Position numbers and translations under genes: made by a program
NCBI GenBank assembly: GCA_030765055.1
Contig: CM060947.1
Coordinates: forward strand, 63,342,934-63,406,933
DNA: 64,000 bases
Direction of reading: 5' to 3'
Source: Mantis religiosa
Lineage: Eukaryota > Arthropoda > Insecta > Mantodea > Mantidae
Notes under the pieces: generated by a model
Seen by the model: the letters and a program-made list of their open reading frames with translations, nothing else
The model's database searches: none
Told to the model about the DNA's origin: nothing
In this document: positions 1 through 11,529 of the stretch, one piece after another
Numbering within the stretch: the stretch's first letter is position 1
How the letters are laid out: each line of letters begins with the position of its first letter

Positions 1-1317
1 GATTCTTCATAGCCCCATGTCCGCCAGAACAAACTGAGCGTTATAGTGATTAAAAATCGTTAGAGTGGATTTTGAGATTACTACACACACACATGCATTT
101 CTATAATGGTATAGCTATTAGTAAATATTAAGTATATACGTACATATTCCTGCTACACGTTGATAACATTCTATAAGCTAAGCACCAAAACACCGAGGGA
201 CGTGTTTAATTTCACGCAGTGTTACAGAATATTAAGACGTGTACTGGCCTCCCTTAGAAAAGGGGAAGATAACAATTCATCATAATGTTGCGTGCTGATC
301 GCTAACCCATCACCCCAGAGGGACTCCACAAGTCATTGCAATCTTCCCTTACGTTGAGATGGGCTGTTTCTCCCCTTGTTGCATTGCGCCTGTAAATAAA
401 AGAGAAGCCGCAAGGTACAGAAACCTTAATAACTTTTTAGACTTTTATTTTATTATTTTTTATTTCCAAGAAGTCCCGAGGGGTACGCACACAAATATGA
501 TGCAGATCTTATCGTGTATGCCTCACCCCACCGTTCCGGCGCTCCTTGTACCCACAAAATCATCTTAATAGAATTATCAAAGTGCTCTTTTTCCTTTTTA
601 TTGTCTTTTTTTAGTACAAAAGTTTGCTTTTAAACCTTCAGCGTTCTTTATATGTGACCTAAGTCTTTGAATGTAAACTTTCCTAAGTTGGTATTGATTA
701 AATTAATATACTAGGAGGTTGTACGAATTAAAAACGCTAAAGAAATACAAGCAGGAAAGTTACAAGTAACAAAAGAACCTAAATATAGAAGATGTAGGAA
801 CTCTTTTAGATGCGTTCGCTCTGTGAAAAACTTATTAACGAAAAGAACAAACCCATTTCTCTTATGAACTCCAGAAAATTCATGATTTAGTTACAGCAGC
901 GAATAAAATAATTAAATATAGTTATACAACACAGGGGAACATTTCGTAACTGTAATTTATTGATATTTTGTGGCTGGGATGAAATGGAGGAGCTACTGGA
1001 GACTACAGATAACGAGACAGGCCATAGGGAGTAGCAAAATTCCATAACAGTTACAGGCTCGAAGAGGGCGATGTACGACCTGTTGACCAAGCAGCTCTCC
1101 AGTAGTTATAGAAGCACTCTGCACTCACACCATCTCTCTGGTACCATCATATGCCAGAAAACTAAAAGCACATTTGAAAGAGGAGAAGGAAATGGAATGA
1201 AAGTGATAGAAAGCAAACCACCCCAACATTCGCACATTGACTAGAGAAAGCTACGAAAAACCCAAGTTCTGAATGAATGAACGACGAGGATTGAAGCCGG
1301 CATGACCCGAATAAAAG
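1..1317. other. AT-rich intergenic DNA, no gene seen
   Basis: No open frame here resembles a known protein, and I see no tRNA-like box, inverted repeat or transposon end. The short open frames (60-75 codons) are of the size expected by chance. Confidence 0.5.
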
Positions 1318-1655
1318 CTTCAGTTACCTCTGAGTGGTTAGACCGCTTGGCTCTCACCAAGGCCGCCCGGATTCGATCCCAGGTGACCGCAAAGTGACAT
1401 TTGTGGTGGAAAACATGGTGCTGGGGCGGGTTTTCTCCAGGTACTCCGGTTTCCCCCGCCAGCATTTCACCGATTGCTCCATGATCATCTTTCCGATCAC
1501 GTCATCTCTCTCTTAGTCACTCATCGCGGCATCTCTCTGATCAGGAAACCTCTGGTCTTCCACCCGTTGCCAAGGGCCTCGAGGTTGCATGGTTCAGAAG
1601 GCCCTATGTTCCACTTAAAGAAAATGCAGGAATTTATTATTATTAATTATTATTG
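1318..1655 (+). mobile_element. SINE A copy 1 (tRNA-derived), with ATT-rich tail
   Basis: A tRNA-like head has an A-box-like stretch (CTCTGAGTGGTTA, about 1329-1341) and a B box (GGATTCGATCCC, about 1369-1380). A conserved body follows (GGTGCTGGGGCGGGTTTTCTCC and on), shared with 25716-25970 and 31662-31886. The 3' end runs into an ATT-rich tail near 1635-1665. The internal B box implies Pol III transcription. The body beyond about 1460 diverges from the other two copies, so it may be a sub-family or a fusion. Such elements encode no protein and are mobilised by a LINE reverse transcriptase (family knowledge). Confidence 0.7.
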
Positions 1656-1812
1656 TTATTGTTACCTCGGAGCTATGTTGTATATTCTTATATGAATGTT
1701 TTGCCTTTTGCAGTTAAGGATTTGTGTCTTAATACTTACCTCTTTTCTGATAATATAGAAGTTTGTGTGGAAGTAAAAATAAAGGCTCTGTGATGTAAAT
1801 GTGAAGCTTGTA

Positions 1813-2658
1813 CAAGGGCGAGTCAATAAAGACGGAGTTTTTTTATTTTTTATTATTGCGCACAACAGAGGCACACTAGAGAACAATTTGCATGATGCCA
1901 GTGGATCACTTTTTATTGGGGACAAAGCACACGCTTGCTTGCGCATTTGTCTGTGCACAGGTGACGAATGAAGTAGGTCAGCTCTCCAGCCGCCTACAGA
2001 GGAAATAGAGGTGTTTCACGAAGAACAATATGCTGCGTTAACGTTTTGATTTCGTTTGCAGAATTCCGGCATGGAAGCTTACAGAACGTTGCAGGAGACA
2101 TATGGTGATGACATTCTGCCACAGTTCACAGCAGTCCGATGGTTCAAGGAATTTAAGGAGGGCCCTATTTCAATAACAAAGCAAGAGGGGTCAGGTACTC
2201 CAGCTGCATCATTGTTCATGAAAACGGACGAAGAAGAACTGTCAGACTGGCAGACAATGCTGCAGATTTTTCTTCAATTCTGCATTATCACTTAAACATT
2301 AGACGTGTTTGTGCTAGGTGGGTGACAAGATATTTAACTCCTGAACAGTAGTTGATGCGGTTGGATGTATGTATGGAACTGCATAGTTTCCTGAATTCCA
2401 TAATTTAAGGTATTTTCCTGTCTGAAGAAGGAACTAACGGGGAAGCTTTATGCTATTCCGGAGACCGTATAAAGAATGCTAAGGTGGTTATAAAGATGTC
2501 AAAAGATGGCTTCCAGCACATGTTCCAGGACTGGCAGAAGCATTCGGCAAAGTGCATTCAACTAAATGGAGAATACTTTGTAAAATACCACACAAATCTC
2601 GACCAGTAGTGTAGTTTATGTGTGAAAAGGCATTCTCAGTCTTTATTGACTCGCCCTC
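1813..2658 (+). mobile_element. Internally deleted mariner-like element 1
   Basis: The ends are inverted repeats: GGGCGAGTCAATAAAGAC at 1816-1833 and its complement at 2639-2656, near TA dinucleotides. An open frame at 2056-2295 keeps the N-terminal helix-turn-helix region of a mariner transposase (TLQETYGDD, then AVRWFKEFKEG). Near 2505-2580 another frame keeps the C-terminal signature (FQHMFQDWQKHSAKC ending in GEYF). The DDD catalytic core between them is missing and stops interrupt the rest. It is therefore a non-autonomous remnant of about 0.85 kb against the usual 1.3 kb. Confidence 0.8.
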
Positions 2659-2659
2659 A

Positions 2660-4046
2660 GATACAGTAAAACAATGGAGCAGTGGTAATAATGTCAGTCT
2701 AAATAATAGAAAAACAGCTGAATTAGATACGTCTCTTAGTCATTCTGCGAACTTTTTGAGTGATTTTGTTGAATCTGACTAGTTGGCAAAGTCATATTGG
2801 ATATACATATATTAAAATTAGTAAAGAGATATTTAGTTTGAAAATTATTAAAGAAAATCCTAATTCTTAATCCTTATTGACTGTATACTATGCTCAAAAC
2901 AATAGCCCTCTTAGCAATTCTCTGTGGTATTCATACTTCTGCTCTTAAATTGTTTTTATTATAAAAGAAAGCATTTATTTTATGTGGTGTACCAGCCAGG
3001 TTCCATGCAAGACCACTGTTCATCAAACTTGGTGTATTGATGTTGTCGTTAATGTTTGTCTACTTTATACGAAGATAAACATTCACAAATATACACATTG
3101 CTCTTCAATAAATAGTTATCCCAATAGAAACTGCTCAAATATTTACCTTAACGAAAATAAATACAATGTTACACACAATTGTTTTGAATGTTTATCAATG
3201 AAAATGTTTAGTTGTATTTCACCTCATTTAAGAAGTATTACATTAATTTCATTTAGGTTGGTAATAAGGATAACAATCATATGAGTATTAAATTGACATA
3301 TCTACTTGCCTACCTACCTCCGTACCTATCTACCTGTTTTACTACCTATGTTAAGTGTTTACGTAAATTTTATGTCTATTCATAGAAAACACTTCATTCA
3401 CTCTTGCATGCATAATTTCATATTCTGCAGTGGGTAGGGAACGATTATAAAAACAAATCCTTCCTCGGGCGAAAATAAAACCCTAGCTTTCTCATCTAAT
3501 AACAGGATATGGGGATTTAAGTGCAATCATTGGCTTCAGATCAGGTTAACTGCCCATAACAAATCAATGCAGCATAAAACAAGACTAACAGTGAACTGTT
3601 GTAAAACAAATGACGGGTTATATAGTTCCTTTACGGCTCTGTGGAGTTTCCTCAATTGCGTCATGTTTGAATAGCTATTTAATGACTTATATGGATCAAA
3701 ACTAGAAGTTTCCGAACACAGAAATTGTTAGAATTTTACTTGGAATTCAGAATCGTTTAATATTTCCTCAAACGAATAAAGATGAAACATTTAGAGTTCT
3801 GCTACATTCTTTTTAGGGCACAGATAAATTTACATTTTTGAAAACCTTTGTGTCTATCTGCGCGAGAACTTTAAAACATCTGTCCCCGATGAAATAGAAT
3901 TTTTGAGTGGAACCCAATATGTCCCCTGCTTAAGTGAGTAGAGAAGTGAAAACACGAACTTAAAAAATAAAATCTTATGTGCCTTATTCCAATACTTCCA
4001 CATTCGAATATTTTACCTAAAAAATCTCACTTTTACTTTCTAATAA
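2660..4046. other. AT-rich intergenic DNA, no gene seen
   Basis: Nothing coding is recognised. A 100-codon open frame at 2982-3284 has no motif I know. Around 3302-3350 there is an imperfect TACC/TATC-rich simple repeat. Confidence 0.45.
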
Positions 4047-4050
4047 TTAA

Positions 4051-4558
4051 TGTGATTTTTTGGGTTCGTAAAATTAAAGGTAGTGTTTGCAGAAATTTAA
4101 AATACTCTTTATTTCAGTAAAAAGACGCTTTGTACACCTTTTACAGCAGTAAAACGACGTGTCATACACAAACGTAGTCCTCAAGGTCGTCTGGCACACG
4201 TAATCAAATGATAGAGTTCACTCCGGTACACTTCAAATTACTACAGAGCTGCACACACAATTAACAACTCAACTCGCAACAGACTCACTCTGACAGCTGC
4301 GGCGCTTTTATACTTCCTGCCATTACTCCAGAATTCAGTCGTAAGTTCGATAACAATCATGATGCAGTGGGAAATTCAGGACTATCTCTGACACTTTCTC
4401 TCTCTCGGCAAGCGTTCGGCGCTCGCGTAGCTCTCTGTTTCTTTCTTCTTCCCAAGCTTCCTTTTCTTTCCCCTCCAAAATTTAGTCAAATGCAGGATCC
4501 TTTACAAGTTCTCTTATTTGTAGTCAGATAAAAATGCCTTCCTTAACTTTTGTATCAC
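4051..4558 (-). mobile_element. Probable solo LTR 1
   Basis: Read on the minus strand, the right end matches the family end (cgAACCCAAAAAATCACA, starting at 4051). An AATAAAG polyadenylation signal lies about 55 bases inside it, and a TATA box (TATAAAAGCG, about 4308-4317) lies about 200 bases further in. A GA-rich tract occupies the U3 position (complement at 4390-4410). TTAA flanks both 4047-4050 and 4559-4562, consistent with a 4-bp target duplication, but the 5' LTR start deviates from the TGTCRC of the other copies. No internal retrotransposon sequence is attached. Confidence 0.6.
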
Positions 4559-4562
4559 TTAA

Positions 4563-5145
4563 TTGGCAAAATTTCTCTCTGATTGTGTTTTAATATCTGA
4601 CAGGTGTGCCAACTCCCAAAAGTTCCCCCAAATTTAAAATCTTCACTCCAAAATAGAAATTTCACTTTATCTTCAAAACAAGAGCTAATATATCATTTTT
4701 ATGGTGATTTTTGAATTCAGCAGATGGAAATACGTGTAAATTCACTATTTATAAGCTCGAAACATTTTTATTCTTGCCCAGTGACAATTAGAGCCCGAAG
4801 TTCTAAGCGAAATGCTTATAAATGTTCTTTTTTTACTGAAGTAGGGATTTACTCACCTATTTTATGATTTTTAATTAAAATAGCTTACTTTATCCAAATA
4901 ATATAAATATAAAAGTAAATTTTCGCTCCTAGCCGTCATTTTATCATTCAAACGGTTTACGTCTCGCTGAAAACAGCCAGGAACCGATATAAAGAAGTCT
5001 CTAGCATAAAGAAAGCGTTTGTACCGTCACAGATTAGAGTTAAAAGTTTTCATAGATCCTTCCAGGTTTGTCTTTTCCTCCTCAGTTTTAAATATATGGG
5101 GTTCTTGGTTAAAGGTTGTGTCATACTAAGCAACACATTTCAGTG
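4563..5145. other. Intergenic DNA, no gene seen
   Basis: AT-rich sequence between the solo LTR and the truncated LINE. No feature could be supported. Confidence 0.4.
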
Positions 5146-5147
5146 AA

Positions 5148-6370
5148 GTAAAAACATTGTTGTACTTCTTAGATGCAGAAGATGCAAGCAGCACAACGTG
5201 GCACCAGGGCTTGCTGCACAAGCTCAAGGAAGCACAACTCCCCTCCCCATACCTCACCCTGAATAGCAGTTTCCTCCGGGATCGAACCTTCAGAGTGCGG
5301 GTCGAAGGTAAACTCTCCTCCGTCAGACCCATAGCGGTGGGAGTCCCGGAAGGCAGTGTACTGTCGCCGTTACTCTTTGCTGCCTACATGTCTGACTTCG
5401 CAGCAGAACCTCGCACTGTTCTGTGCCAATATGCTGACGACGTCCTCATCTTAGCACATAACAAAAACGACTGCTACTGTCTCCCTCAGCTGTAGCGATC
5501 ACTCCGGGCCATCGGCACGTGGAGTGAAAAGTGGAGGATGGCCATTAGCCCACAGAAGAGCTCTGCCCTTCTGCTAGGGAAGGTCCTCCGCTGGCACCCG
5601 GAAGGACACCTGCGGTTGAGGCGGAGAAGGATCCCTTGGTTCCGATCCGCCAAATACCTGGGTGTCCGACTGGACCGTGGCCTCACTTTCACCCCACATG
5701 TCCGTGAAAATATCAGCCTCGCCCATGCAGCACTCAGGCAGTTGTACCCCATATTCCGATCAACCATGCCCACTCGCCTGAAACTACGGGTATATCGTGT
5801 GATCATCCCGCCACTGATCCTGTATGGATGCGAGGTCTGGGGCTCGGTGGCTCGTACCACCATCTGCAGACTGCAAGCCGTGCAGAACAGGGCTCTTAGG
5901 AAGATTTACGATACTGAACGTACGTTTCCATCACACATCCTACACACCCATTCTGGCACACCTTACGTTGAGGACGTTGTGCGTGAACGCTCGCGCACAT
6001 CGTATGCCAGAATGACACCTCATCCCAACCACCTAGTTAACACACTAGGTCAATAGGACCACCGTGCACCTAGAAGGAGAAAGAGCTACCGCATCCCCAA
6101 GGACGCCCTGGGGTGGTGAGCCCAGCCTCTCATCCCGGCCATACTAGGGCTGGATTTGACTTGTCGGCTGACCCCCGTCAGTCGAGTCCCCCCTCCCCTG
6201 TGTGACCAAAACACGACGCAAACCTAAATGTTCCCCAACTACCCTACCTCTCGCTACTGACTGCGCCACACTGGACGGACCCTGCAAACAGGCCGCTCCT
6301 AGCGTGGCGGCATCGGGCACTGGCCTCCTTCCTGGACGCTGTATGCTCGAAATATTACCTTGGAACATTC
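5148..6370 (+). pseudogene. 5'-truncated Jockey-like LINE, reverse transcriptase C-terminal half
   Basis: This encodes the palm and thumb of a non-LTR reverse transcriptase, the enzyme that copies LINE RNA into chromosomal DNA by target-primed reverse transcription. Reading 5157-6056 in one frame gives, in order, FLDAEDASSTTWHQGLL (degraded motif A, FLD kept, usual AFD lost), VGVPEGSVLSPLLF (the usual PQG is PEG), QYADDVLIL (catalytic YADD intact), KYLGVRLDRGLTF, and a C-terminal stretch with LILYGCEVWGS. A single in-frame stop at 5493-5495, just after YADD, breaks the frame. Nothing upstream of motif A remains, as expected for 5' truncation. The segment to about 6370 is GC-richer than its surroundings and probably 3' UTR. 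Jockey clade is inferred from these motifs and has not been tested with a tree. Confidence 0.85.
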
Positions 6371-7072
6371 ACTTTCTTTGATAGATGAAATTCTGGTACA
6401 GAAACGTATATGGAAGGGGAATTAACTCAAGAAGAACTTTGGTCCTTTTACATGTTCCATTAACGTCATGCGACGTCGAGAGAGTCCTTCCACTGTATAA
6501 AAGATTCTTCACTGACAAACGCTTTACACTAGAAAATCTCAAGATAAACTCCCTCGTGTACTGTAACAAGCTTATGTAAGGTAAGAATTGCACGAAATAA
6601 TATATTTAAGATTACATTTTTATTTTTATTAGCTCATTTTAATGCTTATTTGTTCCTTTTTTCGTGCCCACATGTTTGCTTATTTCACCATTTTATTGTG
6701 CTTACAAATCCGGGCTCAAATGATAATATACTTCATTATGTAAAGCCAAAGAGACCTGTTGACTACTGGAAGGAACAGTTTTTGCTTACCGAAAAGGTTG
6801 GAGTCCTAAAGTCTCCTGTATATAGAATTCGTTGAAGAAATGGAACTATTGTACCGTTATAAATTTCATTCAGCCATTAAGGGAGCTTGCCCCAGTGCCG
6901 AGCTGTATTGCATGCTACAGGCTGGCTCCTGTTAGGTGGTAAGGTCTGTCTAGTGAACGTGAGTGCAGTTTGCCCCTCAAAAGAAACTCACTAATGACCG
7001 TCATAAATCTATCTCCACACTTCAAAAATGGAACACTGTCGTTGAGGACATAGCAACCCTGATATTCTCGAA
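6371..7072. other. Intergenic DNA, no gene recognised
   Basis: Short open frames on both strands, none with a motif I recognise. The last 200 bases may be the 5' flank of the transposon fragment that follows. Confidence 0.35.
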
Positions 7073-7751
7073 GTGACAGTCGCATGTCTACTCCACGTGG
7101 AGTCTCAGTTGCCAAAGTTCCAACCTCCAGTTGATCTGTTTCATTACGTGCAGAAATTCGTTGTGTGTCACGATGTGGAGACCGTGGGAGGGAAATGCAG
7201 TGGAAATGCAAATGAAGTAGTAGACAACTTTCAGTCAAGTGAAAATAACCAAAGTGAAGACAATAGTGTGAATGAATTGGAAAGTGTTGCCGGGCCAAAT
7301 TATGTTACTGGAAAAGCCTCAAAAAACAAAGTTATAGCGGGAAATGTTTCTAAGCAAATTCAAGCGCTTGTTTTGAACACATATAAATATTTTCTGAAAA
7401 ATAATCTTGATAAGGGATCATGCAATGAACCTGATGAAAAATTCTGGGTATTCACAGAAATACAGTAAGAAATATTGTGACGAAAGGAATACCAAAGACG
7501 CCGATCAAGTGTGAAAATAAATCTCTAAAGCAGATAATTTCACATGCGATTTAATTTGCCGAGAAATTTATAGATTCTATGCAAAAGGGAGAGCGCCCAC
7601 CTTTGACGAATTGGCTGCACATTTGCAAGAAATTTGTGATTTTCTTTATGGGCACTGCACTTTGCGCGGTCTCCTAAAGGAGCTGGGTTTCAAATACCGC
7701 ACTTTGAATAAGATAAGGATTATTATGGAATCCAGTAGAATTGTAGCTTGG

Positions 7752-7788
<37 letters not shown>

Positions 7789-7905
7789 GATAATGGACAT
7801 AAGATAATTTATTTAGACGAAACCTGGTACGATACCCATGACGTATCGAGAGAGGTGGCAACCTTGCAGAACGGACAGTGTGAAGGAGGGTCTGTGTTCT
7901 TAAAG
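7073..7905 (+). pseudogene. Tc1-like (DDE_3-type) transposase, N-terminal half
   Basis: The DNA-binding half and first catalytic residue of an IS630/Tc1-like transposase are spread over several frames. In order: an acidic, Ser/Asn-rich leader and KQIQALVLNTYKYFLKNN (first helix-turn-helix, 7349-7402); CREIYRFYAKGRAPTFDEL and LRGLLKELGFKYRTLN (second domain, about 7550-7710); then, after a (TA)n run at 7754-7786, IIYLDETWYDTHDV with the first catalytic Asp (about 7803-7845). Everything after this Asp is absent. Related N-terminal fragments lie at 16905-17541 and 24640-24880, and C-terminal parts of related transposases lie in the 0.82-kb elements at 21889 and 35442. The gene is dead. Confidence 0.7.
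7754..7786. repeat. (TA)n microsatellite
   Basis: An uninterrupted AT run of about 33 bases lies inside the transposase remnant, between its second DNA-binding domain and the LDETW motif. It presumably expanded after the copy died. Confidence 0.95.
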
Positions 7906-8159
7906 CGGCCGACGTGCACATGAATTAACTAAACAGACTTTAAAACTCTCTTGCTCTCTGTCGTATACCCAAGCTTGAACAGCCTGCTCTAAAATTAGGA
8001 ACAGTTGCTCAACGGCAATAATGTTCACAGGTTTAATGCTGTGCATTTTTCAGTTAATATCCGTTAGGATTTGTTTTAAAACATCGAATTCACAAACATT
8101 TACCGCTCTCACGTACTTCCTAGACTCTAAGCAGTATAGGAAATATTCTGTGCTAAAGA

Positions 8160-8245
8160 AAAATTCCTACCCTTTAGCTGGGAATCGAATCCGGGACCAT
8201 TGCATTTGAAGATTAACATTGGTAGCCACTACAGAGGCGGTCGAG
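8160..8245 (-). mobile_element. tRNA-like SINE head fragment
   Basis: On the minus strand GGATTCGATTCCC is an excellent Pol III B box, and GTAGTGGCTACCAATG upstream is a weak A-box-like region. The flanks do not match SINE A, B or the foldback repeats, so this may be a separate family represented by its head only. Confidence 0.4.
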
Positions 8246-8451
8246 TTAATTGTGTTTGTGTATGAAAGCACATTTTAAAAATTATTTATTTATGTATATT
8301 CCAACTCTTGAAATGTACATGACTCTTAATGAAATACACTGGAAAAAGTTTTTCGGAGACCAGACATCAATCTCAACTTCCAGGGAAATACATTTTAATA
8401 GACACATAGAAAAAGAAATATAATACGAGCAATTGCACATGAAGTCAAAAT

Positions 8452-8605
8452 CAGTTAGCCTTGTAGTGTGGAAGTAGCGTGTGTGTAACATTAAAACGGT
8501 CCTGAGTTCGAATCTATGTTGGGGTGATTTAGGCAGATAAGTTTTTTCCCTCAATTAGTTTTCCCTTATCTTGAAGACGAATGCCAGGCAGGTTCATTTA
8601 AGAAT
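8452..8605 (+). mobile_element. Degenerate SINE B copy
   Basis: It keeps the order of SINE B landmarks: GTAGTG, GTGTGTAACATTAAAACGG in place of the anticodon-arm region, B box GAGTTCGAATC, GGGTGA, and TTTTCCCTTATCTTGAAGACGAAT. The 3' third and the A-rich tail are lost, so it is older than the copies at 8836 and 37731. Confidence 0.6.
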
Positions 8606-8835
8606 TATTACAGCTAGGTCGGAAAATTAAAGAAAAGGACCAAACCAGGGATAGAAATCAGTCACAACCATACTTATTTCGTGCAAATAAATTTTAAATC
8701 TCTAAGTGTACATCTCTAAATGTACCGTTGTTGTTGATGTTATATTCAGGACTGTAGTCGGGTTGACAATCTCAGGCCCGACTCAAGCGGTTACGCCTGG
8801 ATTATTTATTTATACACAGGAGGGACAAAAGAAAT

Positions 8836-9071
8836 GCCCGCCTCGGTAGTGTAGATGGTAACATGTCTACCTCACGTTCAAGAGGTCCCGAGTTTGAATC
8901 TTGGTCAGGGTGAGTTATATAGATAAGGTTTTTCCGGGGGTTTCCCTTATTCTGGAAGACAAATGTCGGGTAACTGTAAGCTCTATGGACCCTGGGCTCA
9001 TTTGAGCATGATTTCACCCACTCCATTCATCGTCCGATGTGACTTAATGTTGTATGTAAATTAGAAAAAAA
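8836..9071 (+). mobile_element. SINE B (tRNA-derived), full length
   Basis: Begins GCCCGCCTCGGTAGTGTAGA (A-box-containing head), with a degenerate B box (GAGTTTGAATCTTGG), a body shared with 20922, 37731, 43487 and 50044, the conserved 3' segment TTCATCGTCCGATGTGACTTAA, and an A-rich tail. There is no coding capacity. It would be transcribed by Pol III from internal boxes and mobilised in trans by a LINE (family knowledge). Confidence 0.85.
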
Positions 9072-9139
9072 AAACAAAAAAGAAAGAAAACTGGACTTTT
9101 TGAAATATTGAAACTACAATGCAGGTATTGTATTGCATT

Positions 9140-9960
9140 AAATTGACATGAATATATGGAGTGTAGTACGTCGTTTACATGTAAGCGTTACTTCTTGAAG
9201 ATTACATCCTAGAAGCGCCCTCCACCACTGAGCACACTTTCTTGCAATCGCTTTTTGCAACCTTTCGACTGTAATCTTTAAAACTTTTCCCGAATTGACG
9301 TCTTCAGATCTTGAATTTTTTTCCATACATTTTTTAAATACCTGAATTCAAAGAAATCATATATTGTTAAGCAGGTGATCATGCTGACTGAGGAATGTCA
9401 CCATTTTTCGATATGAGCTGACTTCAAAACAAATTTTTCAGTTCGGTTATAGAAATTTTCTCAAACTGGGCGTTGCATGATTTTTGAAACCAAATGGTTC
9501 TCTTGATGTGCAAATTTCTTCTTGTCAGTTGGTCACGTAAGAAATGTTGAATCATTTTTATGTAAGGAGCTACGTTCACAGAATTGCGCTCTATCTTTGT
9601 CATCCATAAAGAAATATGACTCAGTGAGTTCTGGTGACATAATTCATACACTATGTGCAATCTATATGGGTGAAATTTTAAATATTTAGTAGGTATTCGT
9701 CGAACACTGAAGCGGCTCCTATAAGGAGTTCTGACTGAACGCTTCGGAGTGTTTACTGAAGCAACTCTTAACACGCCAATATTTTCTGAAATACGAATAG
9801 ATTTTACGTTACCTGGAGGTTTCTTTCTGACTGCTGCGCCTCTTTCCTCTAAATTGCGAATCCAGGTCTTAATTGCATGGACAGAGGCACAGGATCTTGA
9901 CGGCATTGTTGAAAGTTCCAGCGAAACACCTTCGAACAGCTTGGACGATTTCCCAACGAT
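9140..9960 (-). pseudogene. Tc1/mariner-superfamily transposase with both ends, core degraded
   Basis: The minus-strand frame at 9906-9424 gives the N-terminal DNA-binding region: SCASVHAIKTWIRNLEERGA (helix-turn-helix), the linker KKPPGNVKSIRI, VASVNTPKRSVR, and YLKFHPYRLHIVYEL. This order is typical of transposases related to Tc1 that target TA sites. The catalytic region is not readable and stops and frameshifts intervene. The C-terminal helix recurs at 9326-9138 (VERLQKAIARKCAQ). The copy spans about 0.8 kb against an expected 1.1-1.2 kb of coding sequence, so a large central deletion including catalytic residues is inferred. No terminal inverted repeats were identified with confidence. 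Confidence 0.7.
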
Positions 9961-9964
9961 ATAA

Positions 9965-10365
9965 GAAGAATTTACGGCAAATCCTCATTGTGCACCAATC
10001 AAACTTTTCAGGCTTAATAAAATGTAACAATCAGACCAAAGACCTGAGGAAGCCTAGCAACTGAGAATTGTACCCACGTAGACTGTTTTAATTTGGTTGT
10101 AAACGTACTCCATTACATTGCATGAATCCACTTCGGATTGGATATGATGTAAGCTATAATATTAGTGAATACAACATTTTGGATTCAGACGACGAAAATA
10201 AAAACACCAGGGTGTTGGATATTGCATCCTGCCCTTTCATCCCGAAGGTATAATAATTGTAACCTCACAAATTCATCAACCTCAAAACTTACACCATATC
10301 CATCCTACAAAATCTCGTATCGAATACCTTACCTGCGGTAAAACCCTAAACGGGTGGGCACGTAG
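9965..10365. other. Intergenic DNA
   Basis: No gene seen. The part from about 10330 (AAACCCTAAACGGGTGGGCA) may be the 3' untranslated tail of the minus-strand LINE that follows. Confidence 0.35.
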
Positions 10366-10369
10366 CAAA

Positions 10370-11400
10370 ACCCTTCTGGCTATATACAGCCAGCCAGCAC
10401 CCCATGGTCATGGTGGATTCAACTAATGCTTCGCACATTCTTTCTAACCATTTGGTTGTCATTTCTAGTTTATATTTGCATATTCTTATTCCATTCATTG
10501 CCGCCCTTCCTTCTGCTTAAATTTTTCTCCTGTGTGATCCCCACTCTCCATTGTTATTCAACCTTACTCCTAAATATTCAAATTCATTGACTTATACCCT
10601 TTTGCCATTTAGTACCCACTTTTCATATTTTTTTAGTTTAACTTCGTTCTTGAATACCATAACTTTCGACTTATTTATGTTTATTTTTATTCCGCACTCT
10701 TCACAAAATTTCTGGATTTCATTTATTGCCTCCTGCAATCCTACTACCGCTATAGATCCTACCATTAAGTCATCCGCATATAGCAGTCCAGGAATATCTT
10801 TGTTTGCTATTACCGGACAGTGCTGATTTCCTTCTTTAACCTTGTCTATTATGTCATCTATAAATAAGTTAAATAAAATAGGACTCATTTTGCATTCTTG
10901 TCTTAGGCATATTTTTTGTTCTGTCATCTCTGTAATTACATTTTCCCCCACCTTATGCAAAACTTCACCCCTTCATAGATTTTCTCTACTTCTTTTATAA
11001 ATTGTCTACTTATCCTTTTCATCCTCAATTTCCAAACTAAAGCTTTTCTGTTTATCGTATCAAAAGATTTCTCAAAATCTGAAAAGAACATATTTACCCT
11101 CCCTCTCTTTTTCCTGAGGTATTTGTCTATTATAGTCTTTATTATGAACAGATTGTGTATTGTCCGTTTTCATTTCCTGAAACTTGCTTGAAATTCAGAC
11201 AGCTTCCTTTCTTGTTCTACCCATATTCTTAGTCTTTCTGCTAATATTCCTGTGTATATTTTTCCTAATATAGATAACAGACTTATCGTATTATGGTTAA
11301 TACTTAAAGTTTGGTTTTGGAATTTTGCAATCCCTTTATATACTTATATTTTCAAAACCTCCTTTTTAATGTTACCTTTTACTTTTTTAATTAAAAAATC
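10370..11400 (-). pseudogene. LINE reverse transcriptase fragment (clade not assigned)
   Basis: Read from 11400 downward, the fragment gives SLLSILGKIYTGILAERL (fingers), RTIHNLFIIKTIIDKYL, motif A FFSDFEKSFDTIN (with the first catalytic Asp), QECKMSPILFNLFIDDI (motif B, usual RQG degraded to RQE), GLLYADDLMV (motif C, catalytic YADD intact), and a thumb with VNEFEYLGVRLNNNGEW and RAAMNGIR. The segment 10960-10592 is one open frame; the rest needs several frame changes. No endonuclease or 5' part is present, so it is 5'-truncated. Its lower edge lies near 10370. A second, different LINE fragment on the same strand begins about 130 bp upstream (11530). Confidence 0.85.
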
Positions 11401-11529
11401 AGGATCACAAAGGGGAAAGGTAGAGTGAAAGGTCTTGTTTACTTTATGTATTCATGTTTAGTTACATTTTGTTGTAAGATTTTAGAAAGGAACTGCGTGC
11501 ACACCCGCGCGAAAGTTAGCAAATGAGAT